Source: an uncultured Granulosicoccaceae bacterium (GTDB lineage Bacteria > Pseudomonadota > Gammaproteobacteria > Granulosicoccales > Granulosicoccaceae). From it: DNA of 64,000 nt. Positions 18,167 to 31,831 of the stretch are shown one piece after another; position 1 is the first letter of the stretch, and the number at the start of each line of letters is the position of its first letter. The translations under genes and the position numbers were made by a program. Where the stretch lies: assembly GCA_938005265.1 (NCBI GenBank), contig CALLOA010000128.1:17415-81414 (forward strand), read 5' to 3'. The notes beneath the pieces were generated by a model, which was not told where the DNA came from, searched no databases, and worked only from the letters and a program-made list of their open reading frames with translations.

Positions 18167-19207
18167 TTACTTGACCATACGCTCTTCTGCAGCAGGCAGA
18201 AAGCTGTCGTCAAAGATATCAGCAGCCGCAGGTCGATTCTTGAACTCATAAGTATCAGCGATCTGATCCATTGACTTTTCAAGGCGTGCCATATCGATAC
18301 CGCCAATACCATTTTCTCTGACTTCGTCAGTGATAATGTTTTGTTCTAGCGCCATTTGCAATCGTTCAAGTTCCACCGGCTCGCGCGCTACATCGTTATG
18401 GTTCATCACCGCTTTAACTGCAGTCTCTGGTGAAGCAACAGTTTCCTGTACTCCCTGGACAACAGCTGCCAGAAATGACGTTACTGCATCCGGATTCTCT
18501 TCAGCGAATTTCGGATTGACGATCAACACGTTGCCATAGAGGTCAAGACCATGGTCGGCCATCAGGATAACGGAAATATCATCTTCCGGAACCGCGTTAT
18601 TTTTAAGATTGATAAAGGAGCTGAAAGAAAAGCCGGTAATCGCATCAACCTTACCCTGTGCCAGCATAGGCTCACGTACAGGAAAACCAACATTTTCGAT
18701 TTTTACCGCGCTGGCATCAATGTCGTTGGCTTTTACAAAGGCTGCCCATTGAGCGTATGCACCATCAGGTGCCGGTGCACCCAGTGTCTTGCCTTCAAGG
18801 TCTTTCGGGCCGTTTACACCCAGACTTTTACGGCCAACGATTGCAAACGGCGGTTTGTTATAAATAACAAAAACTGCTTTCACTTCCAGATCAGGGTTCT
18901 GGTCGCGAAATTTAATCAGTGAGTTGATATCAGCAGCACCCATATCATAGGTGCCTGAAGCTACCCGGGGAATGGCTTCAAGTGAGCCCTTGCCGGTATC
19001 CATAGTCACGTCAAGTCCTTGCTCCTTGAAATAACCGCTATCAAGGGCATGCAACAAAGGAGCTGCCGGCCCTTCCCATTTCCAGTCATTGGAAAATTTG
19101 ATGGACGTTTCGGCGCTAGCCACGCCGGCTGCTGCCAGCATTGCTGCGGCCATGGCTGCCAGATTTATGGCTTTTCTGATTTTATTGGGAATAACTTGTG
19201 GTTTCAT
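18167..19207 (-). CDS. ABC substrate-binding protein, NMT1/THI5-SsuA type
   Basis: A 346-residue periplasmic protein with a Sec signal peptide (basic start, hydrophobic 15-28, cleavage after GVASA at about 32). The mature part has the NMT1-like opening FSNDWKWEGPAAPLLHALDSGYF and GAADINSLIKF. It delivers a small solute to the permease and ATPase downstream. Family members bind taurine, alkanesulfonates, pyrimidine precursors or related compounds. Trp and Lys near the start of the pocket are not enough to choose among them. Confidence 0.88.
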   Translation of the reverse strand: MKPQVIPNKIRKAINLAAMAAAMLAAAGVASAETSIKFSNDWKWEGPAAPLLHALDSGYFKEQGLDVTMDTGKGSLEAIPRVASGTYDMGAADINSLIKFRDQNPDLEVKAVFVIYNKPPFAIVGRKSLGVNGPKDLEGKTLGAPAPDGAYAQWAAFVKANDIDASAVKIENVGFPVREPMLAQGKVDAITGFSFSSFINLKNNAVPEDDISVILMADHGLDLYGNVLIVNPKFAEENPDAVTSFLAAVVQGVQETVASPETAVKAVMNHNDVAREPVELERLQMALEQNIITDEVRENGIGGIDMARLEKSMDQIADTYEFKNRPAAADIFDDSFLPAAEERMVK

Positions 19208-19543
19208 GTTCTCGGCCCCCGAGTGTCAATTCGATGTTTCTTAAGTCTGCCGCAAATATACCATTGTGAAGCCTCGTTTATAAGACGAAGGCAATCAGGC
19301 CCCCGCAGTTCTTCAAATTTTGCGACCGTGTCGCCGCCAGAGCGACAAATTGCCAGCGATTTGAGCCAGATCAGATAAATGTCGAGTGCACTGCGTGCAC
19401 CGGCACGAGGGCGCAAAGCCGCAATACTACCGCCTGCCTTTCGCGGCCGGGACTGTCAGGCAGAATGTATACGCCACAGCTACAGTTAAACAGGCAACAG
19501 GGCTGTGCTACCATCAAAAACCAGATAAAGGGAGATTTTAAAT
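19208..19543. other. Divergent spacer between the ABC operon and the M20 genes
   Basis: These 336 bases must contain promoters for both directions. A dyad GTGCAC-TGC-GTGCAC lies at 19386-19400, about midway, and could be an operator shared by the importer and the hydrolases. I see no regulator gene beside it. Confidence 0.35.
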
Positions 19544-20704
19544 ATGGGAATAATTAGTGAAATTGATGCGTTTACCGACGATATCGTCAAGTGGCGCAGG
19601 GATTTCCATGCGCACCCAGAGCTGGGTATGGAAGAGCAACGGACCTCCGGCATTGTTGCTGATCTTTTAACCGAATGGGGTATCGAAACCCATCGGGGAA
19701 TCGGTAAAACCGGCGTTGTCGGCATTATCGATGGAAAAGGTGCGGGACGCAGCATCGGTCTACGTGCGGATATGGATGCCTTGCCGATAGAAGAGAAAAC
19801 CAACCTGCCCTATGCATCGAAGAATCCGGGAGTCATGCATGCTTGCGGGCATGATGCTCATACGGCGATGTTACTGGGAGCTGCACGCTACCTGGCGTCG
19901 ACGCGCAATTTCAATGGCCGCGTTGTACTGATTTTTCAGCCTGCCGAAGAAGGACTGGGTGGCGCTAGAGCCATGCTGAAAGACGGGTTATTCGAACGTT
20001 TTCCCTGCGATGAAATCTACGGCATGCACAACAACCCGACAGGCGAGTCCGGCAAGGTTGGGGTAAGGCCGGGTATGGCAATGGCAGGGGCGGATTTTTT
20101 TGATATCCACATACGTGCATCCGGGTCTCATGCAGGAACACCGCACCAATCAATTGACCCGATAGTCATCGCTTCATCATTGGTGCAGCAGTTACAGTCC
20201 ATTGTCAGCCGCAATGTACCACCAACAGAACCTTTGGTTTTGTCAGTCACGCAAATTCATGCAGGTGCTGCATACAACGTGATACCTTCGGATTGCACCC
20301 TGTGCGGCACCATGCGATTTTTCAACCAGGAACTTGCCACGACAGTACGCCAGCGCATCCAATCATTGTGCGATGGCATTGCAAAAGGTTATGGCATTGA
20401 AGTGGAATTCGACAATCGTGAAATATTCGAGGTGCTGGTGAACGACGACGCACTCGCTACCGAGATGACGAACATCGCTGCCGATGTCGTTGGCAAAGAG
20501 AACATCAATGAAACGGAACGGTTGCGCACAGGTTCTGAAGACTTTGCTGATATGCTGAAAGTGGTTCCCGGAGCCTATTGTACAGTCAGTCATGAAGGTG
20601 AGCTGCCATTGCATAACGATGGCTTTTTTCTGGGTGAGGAAATCCTGCCAATCGGCGCATCTATCTATGCACGCGTGGCAGAAGCCCGCACAAGTGCCGG
20701 ATAG
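19544..20704 (+). CDS. M20 family amidohydrolase (hippurate hydrolase / N-acyl-amino-acid type)
   Basis: A 386-residue metal-dependent amidohydrolase. Metal and catalytic residues are visible in HACGHDAH (Cys101, His103, His106) and PAEEGLGG (Glu135-Glu136). LRADMDALP lies upstream. Enzymes of this group remove acyl groups from amino acids such as hippurate, N-acetyl amino acids or indole conjugates. It is divergent from the NMT1-type importer and is followed by a second M20 gene after 74 bases. No signal peptide, so cytoplasmic. Confidence 0.9.
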   Translation: MGIISEIDAFTDDIVKWRRDFHAHPELGMEEQRTSGIVADLLTEWGIETHRGIGKTGVVGIIDGKGAGRSIGLRADMDALPIEEKTNLPYASKNPGVMHACGHDAHTAMLLGAARYLASTRNFNGRVVLIFQPAEEGLGGARAMLKDGLFERFPCDEIYGMHNNPTGESGKVGVRPGMAMAGADFFDIHIRASGSHAGTPHQSIDPIVIASSLVQQLQSIVSRNVPPTEPLVLSVTQIHAGAAYNVIPSDCTLCGTMRFFNQELATTVRQRIQSLCDGIAKGYGIEVEFDNREIFEVLVNDDALATEMTNIAADVVGKENINETERLRTGSEDFADMLKVVPGAYCTVSHEGELPLHNDGFFLGEEILPIGASIYARVAEARTSAG

Positions 20705-20731
20705 CTTCTCATCGCTGGTTTAGCTGTCAAA

Positions 20732-20755
20732 AGTAGTTGGGATAGTAGTTGGGAT
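20732..20755. repeat. 12-bp perfect tandem duplication
   Basis: AGTAGTTGGGAT occurs twice head-to-tail in the gap between the two M20 genes. It creates a TTG that would lengthen the second gene by ten codons. Confidence 0.95.
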
Positions 20756-20778
20756 CATTAGCGGGTACGAGTATCACA

Positions 20779-21933
20779 ATGAAATACACAGAGCTTCCGT
20801 TCAACGAAGAGACCATGCTTGCCGGGCTTGAACCCTGGATTCGTTGTGAAAGTCCGACCTATGATGCTGCAGCCGTTAATCGCATGATGGATCTGGCAAT
20901 CCAACCGCTGGTAGAGCTGGGCGCCAGCATCGAGCGTATTCCGGGCCAACAAGGTCTGGGAGACTCGGTCAGAGCATGCTTACCGCACCCACAGAAGGGC
21001 CAACCCGGCATTCTGATAGCCGGGCATATGGATACCGTGCATCCTCTTGGTACATTGCAGCAATTACCCTTTCGTCGGGAAGGTAACAAGGCCTGGGGCC
21101 CCGGCATACAGGACATGAAAAGCGGCAACTACCTGGCGCTTGAAGCACTGCGGCAATTAAAAGCCGCAGGTATTGAGACACCCCTGCCCGTTACCATACT
21201 TTTCACGCCGGACGAAGAAATCGGCACCCCGGTGGCACGCGGACTGGTTGAGGCCACTGCAGCGCAAAATCGCTTCGTGCTGGTGCCGGAACCGGCAACG
21301 CGTGACGGAGGCGTTACCTGGGGTCGCTACGCGATTGCACGCTACAACCTCGAAACCCGTGGAGTTCCCGTGCATGCCGGTGTTGACCCGCGACTTGGGC
21401 AATCCGCGGTAAAAGCGATGGCCAGAAAACTGATCGAAATTGAAGATATGTCCGGCGATGACTGCACTTTTTCGGTCAGCGTTATCTCGGGTGGTCAATG
21501 GGTAAACTGTGTCGCCTCTTCCTGCACAGCTCAAGCACTATCGATGGCTAAAAGGCAGGAGGATCTTGATTCAGGAGTTTCCAAAATGCTTGCGCTGAAT
21601 TCAACTAACGATGCGGTTAATGAACCCTCTACAGTGACATTCCATGTTGAACGTGGCGTAACTCGGCCCGTGTGGGAACCGAATGCTGCTTGTAAAGCAC
21701 TGTTCGAACACGCAAGAATTCTGGCAAAAGATCTTGGACTGACAATCGAACCCAATATGTCAGGAGGCGGCTCCGATGGCAATTTTACCGGAGCAATGGG
21801 TATTGCAACACTGGATTCTCTGGGTGCTGTAGGTGAAGGCCTGCATACACTCAACGAGCACATCGAGATTGACAGCCTGGTCAGTCGCGGCAAACTGATG
21901 GCCGGATTGTTGACAACCCTTGGCAGGGACTAG
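20779..21933 (+). CDS. M20 family metallopeptidase (glutamate carboxypeptidase/ArgE-like)
   Basis: A 384-residue zinc peptidase, starting at the ATG at 20779. A TTG ten codons upstream lies in a tandem repeat and was not chosen. Metal residues are in GHMDTVHP (His83, Asp85), the bridging Asp112 (QDMKSG) and the catalytic pair Glu146-Glu147 (PDEEIG). Related enzymes cleave C-terminal glutamate or N-acyl bonds. The pairing with another M20 enzyme and two importers suggests stepwise breakdown of imported N-acyl or peptide compounds. Confidence 0.87.
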   Translation: MKYTELPFNEETMLAGLEPWIRCESPTYDAAAVNRMMDLAIQPLVELGASIERIPGQQGLGDSVRACLPHPQKGQPGILIAGHMDTVHPLGTLQQLPFRREGNKAWGPGIQDMKSGNYLALEALRQLKAAGIETPLPVTILFTPDEEIGTPVARGLVEATAAQNRFVLVPEPATRDGGVTWGRYAIARYNLETRGVPVHAGVDPRLGQSAVKAMARKLIEIEDMSGDDCTFSVSVISGGQWVNCVASSCTAQALSMAKRQEDLDSGVSKMLALNSTNDAVNEPSTVTFHVERGVTRPVWEPNAACKALFEHARILAKDLGLTIEPNMSGGGSDGNFTGAMGIATLDSLGAVGEGLHTLNEHIEIDSLVSRGKLMAGLLTTLGRD

Positions 21934-21999
21934 GCTTATTTTTAAAAATCAGTTTTAAAACTCAGGTTGCTTAAGTTTCAGGGCTTAGCTATCAGCGAC

Positions 22000-23622
22000 T
22001 CAACTATCTGAGCGTGCAAAAGCAAAATCCCGCCCTGGGGCCGCATCGAATAGCGCGCGTGTATATTCATGTTGCGGGTTATTAAACACATCACGAGTCG
22101 GCCCGTACTCAACCACCTGCCCTTTCGACATCACCGCAACGACATCACAAATTTGTGCTGCCACCCGGAGATCGTGGGTAATAAACAGCATTGCGAGCTG
22201 CATGCGGTCACGTATCTGTTCCAGTAACTGCAGCACCTGAGCCTGTACTGAAACATCCAGTGCTGACACAGCCTCGTCGGCCACCAACAGTTCAGGCCGC
22301 ATTGCCAGAGCACGGGCGATACAGATTCGCTGGCGCTGACCACCCGAGAACTGGTGCGGGTACCGATCCAGCCCTTCCGGATCGAGTTGAACCAGTTGCA
22401 TCAACTCTTGTGCATGTGCCCAGGCATCCGCTTTACTCTCTCCGTAGTTCAACGGCCCTTCAATTATCGACTGGCCAACGGTGCGGCGCGGATTCAGTGA
22501 ACGGTAAGGGTCCTGGAAAACGATTTGTACTTTTTGTCGCAAAGCATGTAAATCACGTTTTGGCATTTTTGCAATGTCATCCCCGGCTAACCAGATACGG
22601 CCATCGCTGGATTGAATTAGCCAGGTGATACAGCGTGCGACGGTTGACTTGCCAGAACCTGATTCTCCTACAATACCTAGCGTTTCACCTTTTCTGACTT
22701 CAATCGATACATCGCGGGCTGCATCCACTACCTGCTTGCCTCCACCGAAGCTGAAACTTTTGTATTGCTTATCCAGCGCTTCGGTTTTCAACACTACAGG
22801 TGCGTCTTCAGGTATTGCGGCGCGTACCGGCGGTTCATGTACCGGTACTGATGCAATTAACATTTTGGTGTAGGGATGTGTCGGTGCGGATAACACCTGC
22901 TGCGTGGTTCCAAGCTCCACCAACTCCCCTTGTTTCAGTACCGCTACGCGATCCGCTAATTCTGCAACTACCCCGAAATCATGCGTAATAAACAGCACAC
23001 CGGTATTTCGTTCGGATTGCAGTTCACGAATCAGGTGAAGGATTTGTGCCTGTGTGGTTACATCAAGTGCCGTGGTTGGCTCATCAGCAATCAACAGCAC
23101 GGGCTCCAGTATCAGTGCCATCGCAATCATAATGCGTTGGCGCTGCCCGCCCGAGAGCTGGTGTGGATAGGAGTTGTACATGCGTTCCGGATCGGGAAGG
23201 TGCACTTGCTCTATCATGTCAATAACACGTTGCCGCCGTTCGCCCGCACCGAGATCCGTGTGCTCCTGCAAGACCTCATCGATCTGGTCACCGCAACGCA
23301 TCACCGGATTAAGCGCAGTCATCGGTTCCTGAAAAATCATTCCCATGCGCGTGCAACGCAACTCGCGTAGACGCGTTTCATCAGCCCGGGTCAGATCTTC
23401 GTTTTCCAGCTGAATTGTGCCGTTGGCAATTGTCAGGGCTTTTGCCAGTAATCCCATGACGGAAAACGCGATGACGGATTTGCCCGATCCTGACTCACCA
23501 ACCAGACAGACTACTTCACCAGGGGCCACGTCAAAGCTGACGTCATGTACCGCGTGTTGCCTGTCTGCATTGCGCGGCAGGTCTATGGTGAGGTTACTGA
23601 CTGACAATACCGGTGCAGACAA
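22000..23622 (-). CDS. Peptide ABC transporter ATPase, DppD-DppF fusion
   Basis: A 540-residue protein with two complete ATPase domains. The first has Walker A GESGSGKS at 42-49 and signature LSGGQRQR. The second has GESGSGKST at about 317-325 and FSGGQRQR. It combines DppD- and DppF-like halves, as in GsiA or YejF. It starts 2 bases after the permease gene. It powers import of peptides or similar oligomers through the DppB/DppC-like pair. Confidence 0.93.
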   Translation of the reverse strand: MSAPVLSVSNLTIDLPRNADRQHAVHDVSFDVAPGEVVCLVGESGSGKSVIAFSVMGLLAKALTIANGTIQLENEDLTRADETRLRELRCTRMGMIFQEPMTALNPVMRCGDQIDEVLQEHTDLGAGERRQRVIDMIEQVHLPDPERMYNSYPHQLSGGQRQRIMIAMALILEPVLLIADEPTTALDVTTQAQILHLIRELQSERNTGVLFITHDFGVVAELADRVAVLKQGELVELGTTQQVLSAPTHPYTKMLIASVPVHEPPVRAAIPEDAPVVLKTEALDKQYKSFSFGGGKQVVDAARDVSIEVRKGETLGIVGESGSGKSTVARCITWLIQSSDGRIWLAGDDIAKMPKRDLHALRQKVQIVFQDPYRSLNPRRTVGQSIIEGPLNYGESKADAWAHAQELMQLVQLDPEGLDRYPHQFSGGQRQRICIARALAMRPELLVADEAVSALDVSVQAQVLQLLEQIRDRMQLAMLFITHDLRVAAQICDVVAVMSKGQVVEYGPTRDVFNNPQHEYTRALFDAAPGRDFAFARSDS

Positions 23623-23624
23623 AA

Positions 23625-24599
23625 TCAGAACTCCCTCGACATGCGCGGATCAATAGTGTCACGTAAGCCATCACCCAACATATTGATGGCAAGCACAGTC
23701 AATGTCAGGAAAATACCCGGGTAAAAAATACTGTGCGGGTAAATCTGGAACAGATCTCGCCCCTGCGCCATGATATTTCCCCATGTTGGAATTTCCGGAG
23801 GCACACCGACACCCAGAAAACTCAGGATAGCTTCGAGTAATATGGCCGAGCCGCAGATAAACGTGCCTTGCACAATGAGTGGCGCAATAGTATTTGGCAG
23901 CACATGACGATATAGAATTTTCGGTGTTGGTGTACCTACCGATATCGCAGCCTCAACATACGGCTCCTCTCGTATCGACAAGACAATGGAGCGGACCAGT
24001 CGCACAACTCTGGGTATTTCCGGGATTACAATTGCCATAATCACGGTAAAAAGACTGGCACCCGACAATGACACCAGTGCGATTGCCAGCAGGATCGCAG
24101 GTATAGCCATCAAGCCGTCCATAAACCGCATGACAATGGCATCCAGCAATCGGAAATACCCCGCCAGCAAACCGATCAACAGGCCAATGCTGACAGCGAT
24201 AAAGGCAACACACAATCCCACCATCAACGATACCCGGGCACCATAAATCACACGTGCGAATACATCGCGACCCAGTTTGTCAGTTCCCATAACAGCTTTG
24301 ACTTCGTACTTGCTACCTTCTTCATCCTTGTGCACCGTCATGAAGCCTGGTGGTTTGTTACGATTGCGCGGACTGATATCAGTCGGGTCAAGAGATGTCA
24401 AAAACGGGGCTGCCGGTACCAGACCAACGATCAGGGTCAACAAAAGGCCGCCGATAATCACGCTGGGGTGACGCAGCAGACGTGACCAGACCGAGGGTTG
24501 CTCACGTACCTCAATCGCTTCCGCTGATTCAGCAGAGATCACCGCAGTATCAGCAGCAGTCTGTTGTTGCGAAGATTCGTCAGGAAATTGATCAGTCAT
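23625..24599 (-). CDS. Peptide ABC transporter permease, DppC/OppC type
   Basis: A 324-residue inner-membrane permease. A variable 35-residue cytoplasmic N-terminus precedes the first helix. The OppC signature GTDKLGRDVFARVIYGARVSL and the EAA-type loop EAAISVGTPTPKILYRHVLPN are present. It sits between the DppB-like gene (23-base gap) and the fused ATPase (2-base gap). Confidence 0.93.
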   Translation of the reverse strand: MTDQFPDESSQQQTAADTAVISAESAEAIEVREQPSVWSRLLRHPSVIIGGLLLTLIVGLVPAAPFLTSLDPTDISPRNRNKPPGFMTVHKDEEGSKYEVKAVMGTDKLGRDVFARVIYGARVSLMVGLCVAFIAVSIGLLIGLLAGYFRLLDAIVMRFMDGLMAIPAILLAIALVSLSGASLFTVIMAIVIPEIPRVVRLVRSIVLSIREEPYVEAAISVGTPTPKILYRHVLPNTIAPLIVQGTFICGSAILLEAILSFLGVGVPPEIPTWGNIMAQGRDLFQIYPHSIFYPGIFLTLTVLAINMLGDGLRDTIDPRMSREF

Positions 24600-24622
24600 T
24601 GCGTCAGAGCGTTGGCTGCAGG

Positions 24623-25564
24623 CTAGTATCGAATGCGAGGATCAAGCAATGTGTAAATCACATCAATTAAAAGATTGATCACCACATAGACAACGGAAAA
24701 CAAAATGATCAATGCTTGCACGGTCGGATAATCACGCCCCTGAATCGCATCCAGCGTCAACAGGCCAAGACCGGGAATAACAAAGACACTTTCAGTGACA
24801 ACCACACCACTAATGAGTATCGCTATCGCGATACCGATAATCGTCACAATTGGCACCGCAGCATTGCGCAAGGCATGTTTTAGCAGGACTTTCATTTGCG
24901 GCAGGCCCTTGGCTCGTGCGGTACGAATGTAGTCTTCGCTCAGTACCTCCAACACCGAGGTACGCGTCATGCGTGCGATCAAGGCAATAAAGATAACCGA
25001 CAGAGCTGTCGATGGCAGTACCAGACGATAGGCCCAACCGCCGATTCCATCAGCAATATGCTGGTATCCCTGCACTGGAAACCAATCAAGTTTGACCGAG
25101 AGAAAATAAATCAGGATGTAGCCGATTACAAACACAGGTACCGAAAAACCGACGACCGAAAAACCCATGACCAATCTGTCTATCCAGGTACCTTGCTTGT
25201 AAGCTGCTAAAGTACCCAGAGGCACAGCCACCAGACAGGCAAGTACAATGGTGAAGAGTGCCAGTGACAGCGTAGGCTCAATGCCATCAGCGATCATGCT
25301 GATAACGGGGCGCTTGTAATAGAACGACTCGCCAAAATCACCCTTTAACAGATTACGCACATAGATGGCGAATTGCACCGGCAACGGTTCTTCAAGACCG
25401 AGCTCGATCCGCAGTTCTGCAATGTCTTCCGAGGTTGCCGCATCGCCGGCAATATTGGCCGCCGGGTCACCAGGAGTCAGCCGCAGCATTAAAAAAACTA
25501 CGACCAGCACAACCAGTAGTACCGGTATAACGGCAAGAATACGTTTAAACAGGTAAGTCCACAT
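24623..25564 (-). CDS. Peptide ABC transporter permease, DppB/OppB type
   Basis: A 313-residue permease with six helices. It has the N-terminal RILAVIPVLLVVL helix, the conserved LRLTPGDPA and the loop DYIRTARAKGLPQMKVLLKHALRNA. It pairs with the DppC-like subunit. It lies 307 bases downstream of the binding-protein gene, across a strong hairpin. Confidence 0.94.
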   Translation of the reverse strand: MWTYLFKRILAVIPVLLVVLVVVFLMLRLTPGDPAANIAGDAATSEDIAELRIELGLEEPLPVQFAIYVRNLLKGDFGESFYYKRPVISMIADGIEPTLSLALFTIVLACLVAVPLGTLAAYKQGTWIDRLVMGFSVVGFSVPVFVIGYILIYFLSVKLDWFPVQGYQHIADGIGGWAYRLVLPSTALSVIFIALIARMTRTSVLEVLSEDYIRTARAKGLPQMKVLLKHALRNAAVPIVTIIGIAIAILISGVVVTESVFVIPGLGLLTLDAIQGRDYPTVQALIILFSVVYVVINLLIDVIYTLLDPRIRY

Positions 25565-25737
25565 TTGTCAGATGAAAAGCGGTTTGACTGGACAAATTAT
25601 CGCCAACTCGACAGTTTTATAAAAACCGTAGCTTTGACAGATACCGTATTGGGAAATATGTTTTGCGTATAGCTTCAGGAATAAATTTTCATTGATGAGC
25701 AGGACTAGTCAACTTATAACCAGCACTATCAATATCC

Positions 25738-25823
25738 GTTAACTCAATAAGCGTTAACTCAATAAGCGTTAGCAGCTTCACTGGTGGCTGGATAGTAGAG
25801 CCACCAATATAGAGCCACCAATA
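25738..25823. repeat. Two adjacent short tandem duplications
   Basis: GTTAACTCAATAAGC is doubled at 25738-25767 (15 bp, perfect). TAGAGCCACCAATA is doubled at 25796-25823 (14 bp, perfect). One copy of AGCCACCA (25799-25806) also pairs with TGGTGGCT (25782-25789). Confidence 0.95.
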
Positions 25824-25830
25824 AATTTGA

Positions 25831-25857
25831 CTTGCCAGGCAGTAGCTGCCTGGCAAG
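25831..25857 (-). terminator. Perfect 12-bp hairpin between dppA-like and dppB-like genes
   Basis: CTTGCCAGGCAG / CTGCCTGGCAAG with a 3-base loop, 14 bases after the binding-protein stop. On the minus strand it is followed by GTCAAATTTATT, not a pure T-run. It may therefore act as a partial terminator or 3'-end shield that keeps binding-protein mRNA above permease mRNA. Confidence 0.7.
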
Positions 25858-25871
25858 AGATCAGCGACAGT

Positions 25872-27488
25872 TTACTCGTCGTCTATTTTATAACCCCAGA
25901 AAGCTACAACAGGAGATACCGGAGCACCACTGATATTTTTACCCATGGCGGTTGGTTGATACCATTGTCCGAGATGGATATGCGTTGGTGCATCCGCGGA
26001 ACGCTCCTGAATTTTCTGAGCGATTTCCAATTGCTTGGCTGAATCCGGCTCGCGTGAGAAGTCATCGCGGAGAGACTGGATTTCATCATCACAGGGCCAA
26101 CCGAACAGCGCCTGCCCGCAAGCTGCATTTAGAAACGGCGTTGTCAACGGGCTGGCATTGTCAACCGAGTTCCAGGAGGTGATAAACGCATTCCAGCCAC
26201 CATCAGCAGGTGCTTCCTGCTTGTTACGGCGGCCAACCAGTGTTTGCCAATCCATTGCCTGCATGTCAACTTTCAGACCGATCTTTTCCATAATGTCTTT
26301 TGCCACTGGAGGCAGTGGCTCAAGGATGGCAAGGTCTGTCGGGTGCATGAGGATGAGCGGTGTACCATCGTAACTGGACTCCTCAATCAGCTCTTTGGCT
26401 TTTTTCAGGTTGCCTTCAAGTTTGTCGTCGAAGCCGGCAGTGGTATCCAGCGGTGTGTCACAAATAAACATGGCCTTGCACAGCTTGTAGTACTTTTCAT
26501 CACCAATGGCTGCCAGCAGGAATTCCTCCTGGTCAAATGCATACAACAGTGCTTGCCTTACTTTGGGATCATCAAACGGAGGGTGCAGCTGGTTATAACG
26601 GAATGTATATTGATTACCGAACGGGTTGAGATCAACCAGCTGGATGTTTTCATCCTGCTCCATCAATGGCAACAAATCATGCGCCGGGGATTCGATCACA
26701 TCGATCTCACCTTTTGACAGTGCGTTCATTTTGGTTTGCTGGTCACGAATGACCTTCCAGACTACTTTGTCTACATGTACATGCTTGCCACCTGCCAGGC
26801 CGTCACCAGGCTCGTCACGCGGCACGTACCCTTCGAACTTGGCAAATTCTGCCTTGTCACCAGGCTTCCATTCATCTTGCAGGAATACATAAGGACCACT
26901 GCCAACATACTCCGTTATCTGCTCTCCCGGAGGAGTTGCAGCAATTCGCGCGGGCATGATGAAAGGCACATTGGATGATGGCTTACCCAACGCCTGGAGT
27001 ATCAGGCCGGTTGGTTCGTTAAGCGTGAATTGAAAACTCGAGTCCCCGGTCGCTTTCATATCAGCGACAAAAGTCATCATCTTCTGGCCCATTGCGTCTT
27101 TGGCCCCCCAACGCTTGATGGAGGCGATAACGTCTTCACTGGTGACCGGCTGATCGTCGTGAAACTTCAACCCTGCACGCAAGGTGAAATCGTAAGTCAG
27201 GCCATCATCGGATACTTCATAGGTGTCAACCATCTGAGGCTGAACTTCACCTTTGGTGTTGATGGCAAACAGTGTGTCGTACACCATATAACCATAGTTA
27301 CGCGACATGTACGCGGTGGTCCAGATCGGGTCAACGATCTTCAGGTCCGAGTGCATGTTAACCCGCAGTACCTTTTCGGCACTGGCATGCCCGGATAAAA
27401 CCAGACTTCCGGCAAGGATACCGGCAGCAACAGCAGACTTTACAAGGCCGCGAAGGTTTGGCTTCTTCGCATGATTCCAGTTTCTCAT
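25872..27488 (-). CDS. Peptide/solute-binding protein family 5 (DppA-like)
   Basis: A 538-residue periplasmic binding protein. The start is the ATG at 27488, with GGAGG about 8 bases upstream. A longer frame to 27578 adds 30 unrelated residues. It has a Sec signal with a basic start, hydrophobic KSAVAAGILAGSLVLSG and cleavage after HASA. The mature part has DPIWTTAYMSRNYGYMVYDTLF and YDFTLRAGLKFHDDQPVTSEDV, typical of the family. The transporter continues in the DppB/C/DF-like genes. The ligand is likely a peptide or modified peptide but is not proven. Confidence 0.92.
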   Translation of the reverse strand: MRNWNHAKKPNLRGLVKSAVAAGILAGSLVLSGHASAEKVLRVNMHSDLKIVDPIWTTAYMSRNYGYMVYDTLFAINTKGEVQPQMVDTYEVSDDGLTYDFTLRAGLKFHDDQPVTSEDVIASIKRWGAKDAMGQKMMTFVADMKATGDSSFQFTLNEPTGLILQALGKPSSNVPFIMPARIAATPPGEQITEYVGSGPYVFLQDEWKPGDKAEFAKFEGYVPRDEPGDGLAGGKHVHVDKVVWKVIRDQQTKMNALSKGEIDVIESPAHDLLPLMEQDENIQLVDLNPFGNQYTFRYNQLHPPFDDPKVRQALLYAFDQEEFLLAAIGDEKYYKLCKAMFICDTPLDTTAGFDDKLEGNLKKAKELIEESSYDGTPLILMHPTDLAILEPLPPVAKDIMEKIGLKVDMQAMDWQTLVGRRNKQEAPADGGWNAFITSWNSVDNASPLTTPFLNAACGQALFGWPCDDEIQSLRDDFSREPDSAKQLEIAQKIQERSADAPTHIHLGQWYQPTAMGKNISGAPVSPVVAFWGYKIDDE

Positions 27489-27846
27489 CAAGATCCTCCA
27501 ACTGTTCGAATAGTGGGCCGCAACGCACCAGGCTGCAGGCCGTTTTGCAACTTGTAGTTCAACTAGCAGTTTAAACATGGCCCTGATTCATGTAACAGGG
27601 CAGTTCTAGTGAAATCCAGAGCCCTACAAGACTATACCTCAACTAAGACAAGTGTGTCGCTTGCAATCTGACGTGATTTTTTGCGGAAATTGCACGAAAA
27701 CAGAGGGTAACTTAAGGGGAGAGGCGGAAAATGCGGCGAAACAAGGGGCCCTTTAGCCTGCCGAGTCTGTCTCAGGCAGCCTATTTGACAACCTGAAACG
27801 ACAAGCATCTCCGAACCCGCGAGTAATATCCCGGCCGGGAGCCGGA
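27489..27846. other. Spacer between eno and the peptide importer (right junction of accessory block)
   Basis: These 358 bases contain the importer promoter and the end of the eno transcript. An imperfect hairpin GCCTGCCGAG/CTCAGGCAGC lies at 27756-27780. No tRNA, integrase or obvious direct repeat marks a junction. Confidence 0.35.
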
Positions 27847-29184
<1,338 letters not shown>

Positions 29185-29241
29185 TTATCCAGTTGCCCCA
29201 ACAATCAAGCGCAGGCAAGGAATCAGGCGCGGGCGTTTAAA

Positions 29242-31831
<2,590 letters not shown>

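Noticed and set aside
27489..27578. Longer start of the DppA-like protein
   Set aside because: The ATG at 27488 has GGAGG at proper distance and is followed by a normal signal peptide. The extra 30 residues would spoil it.
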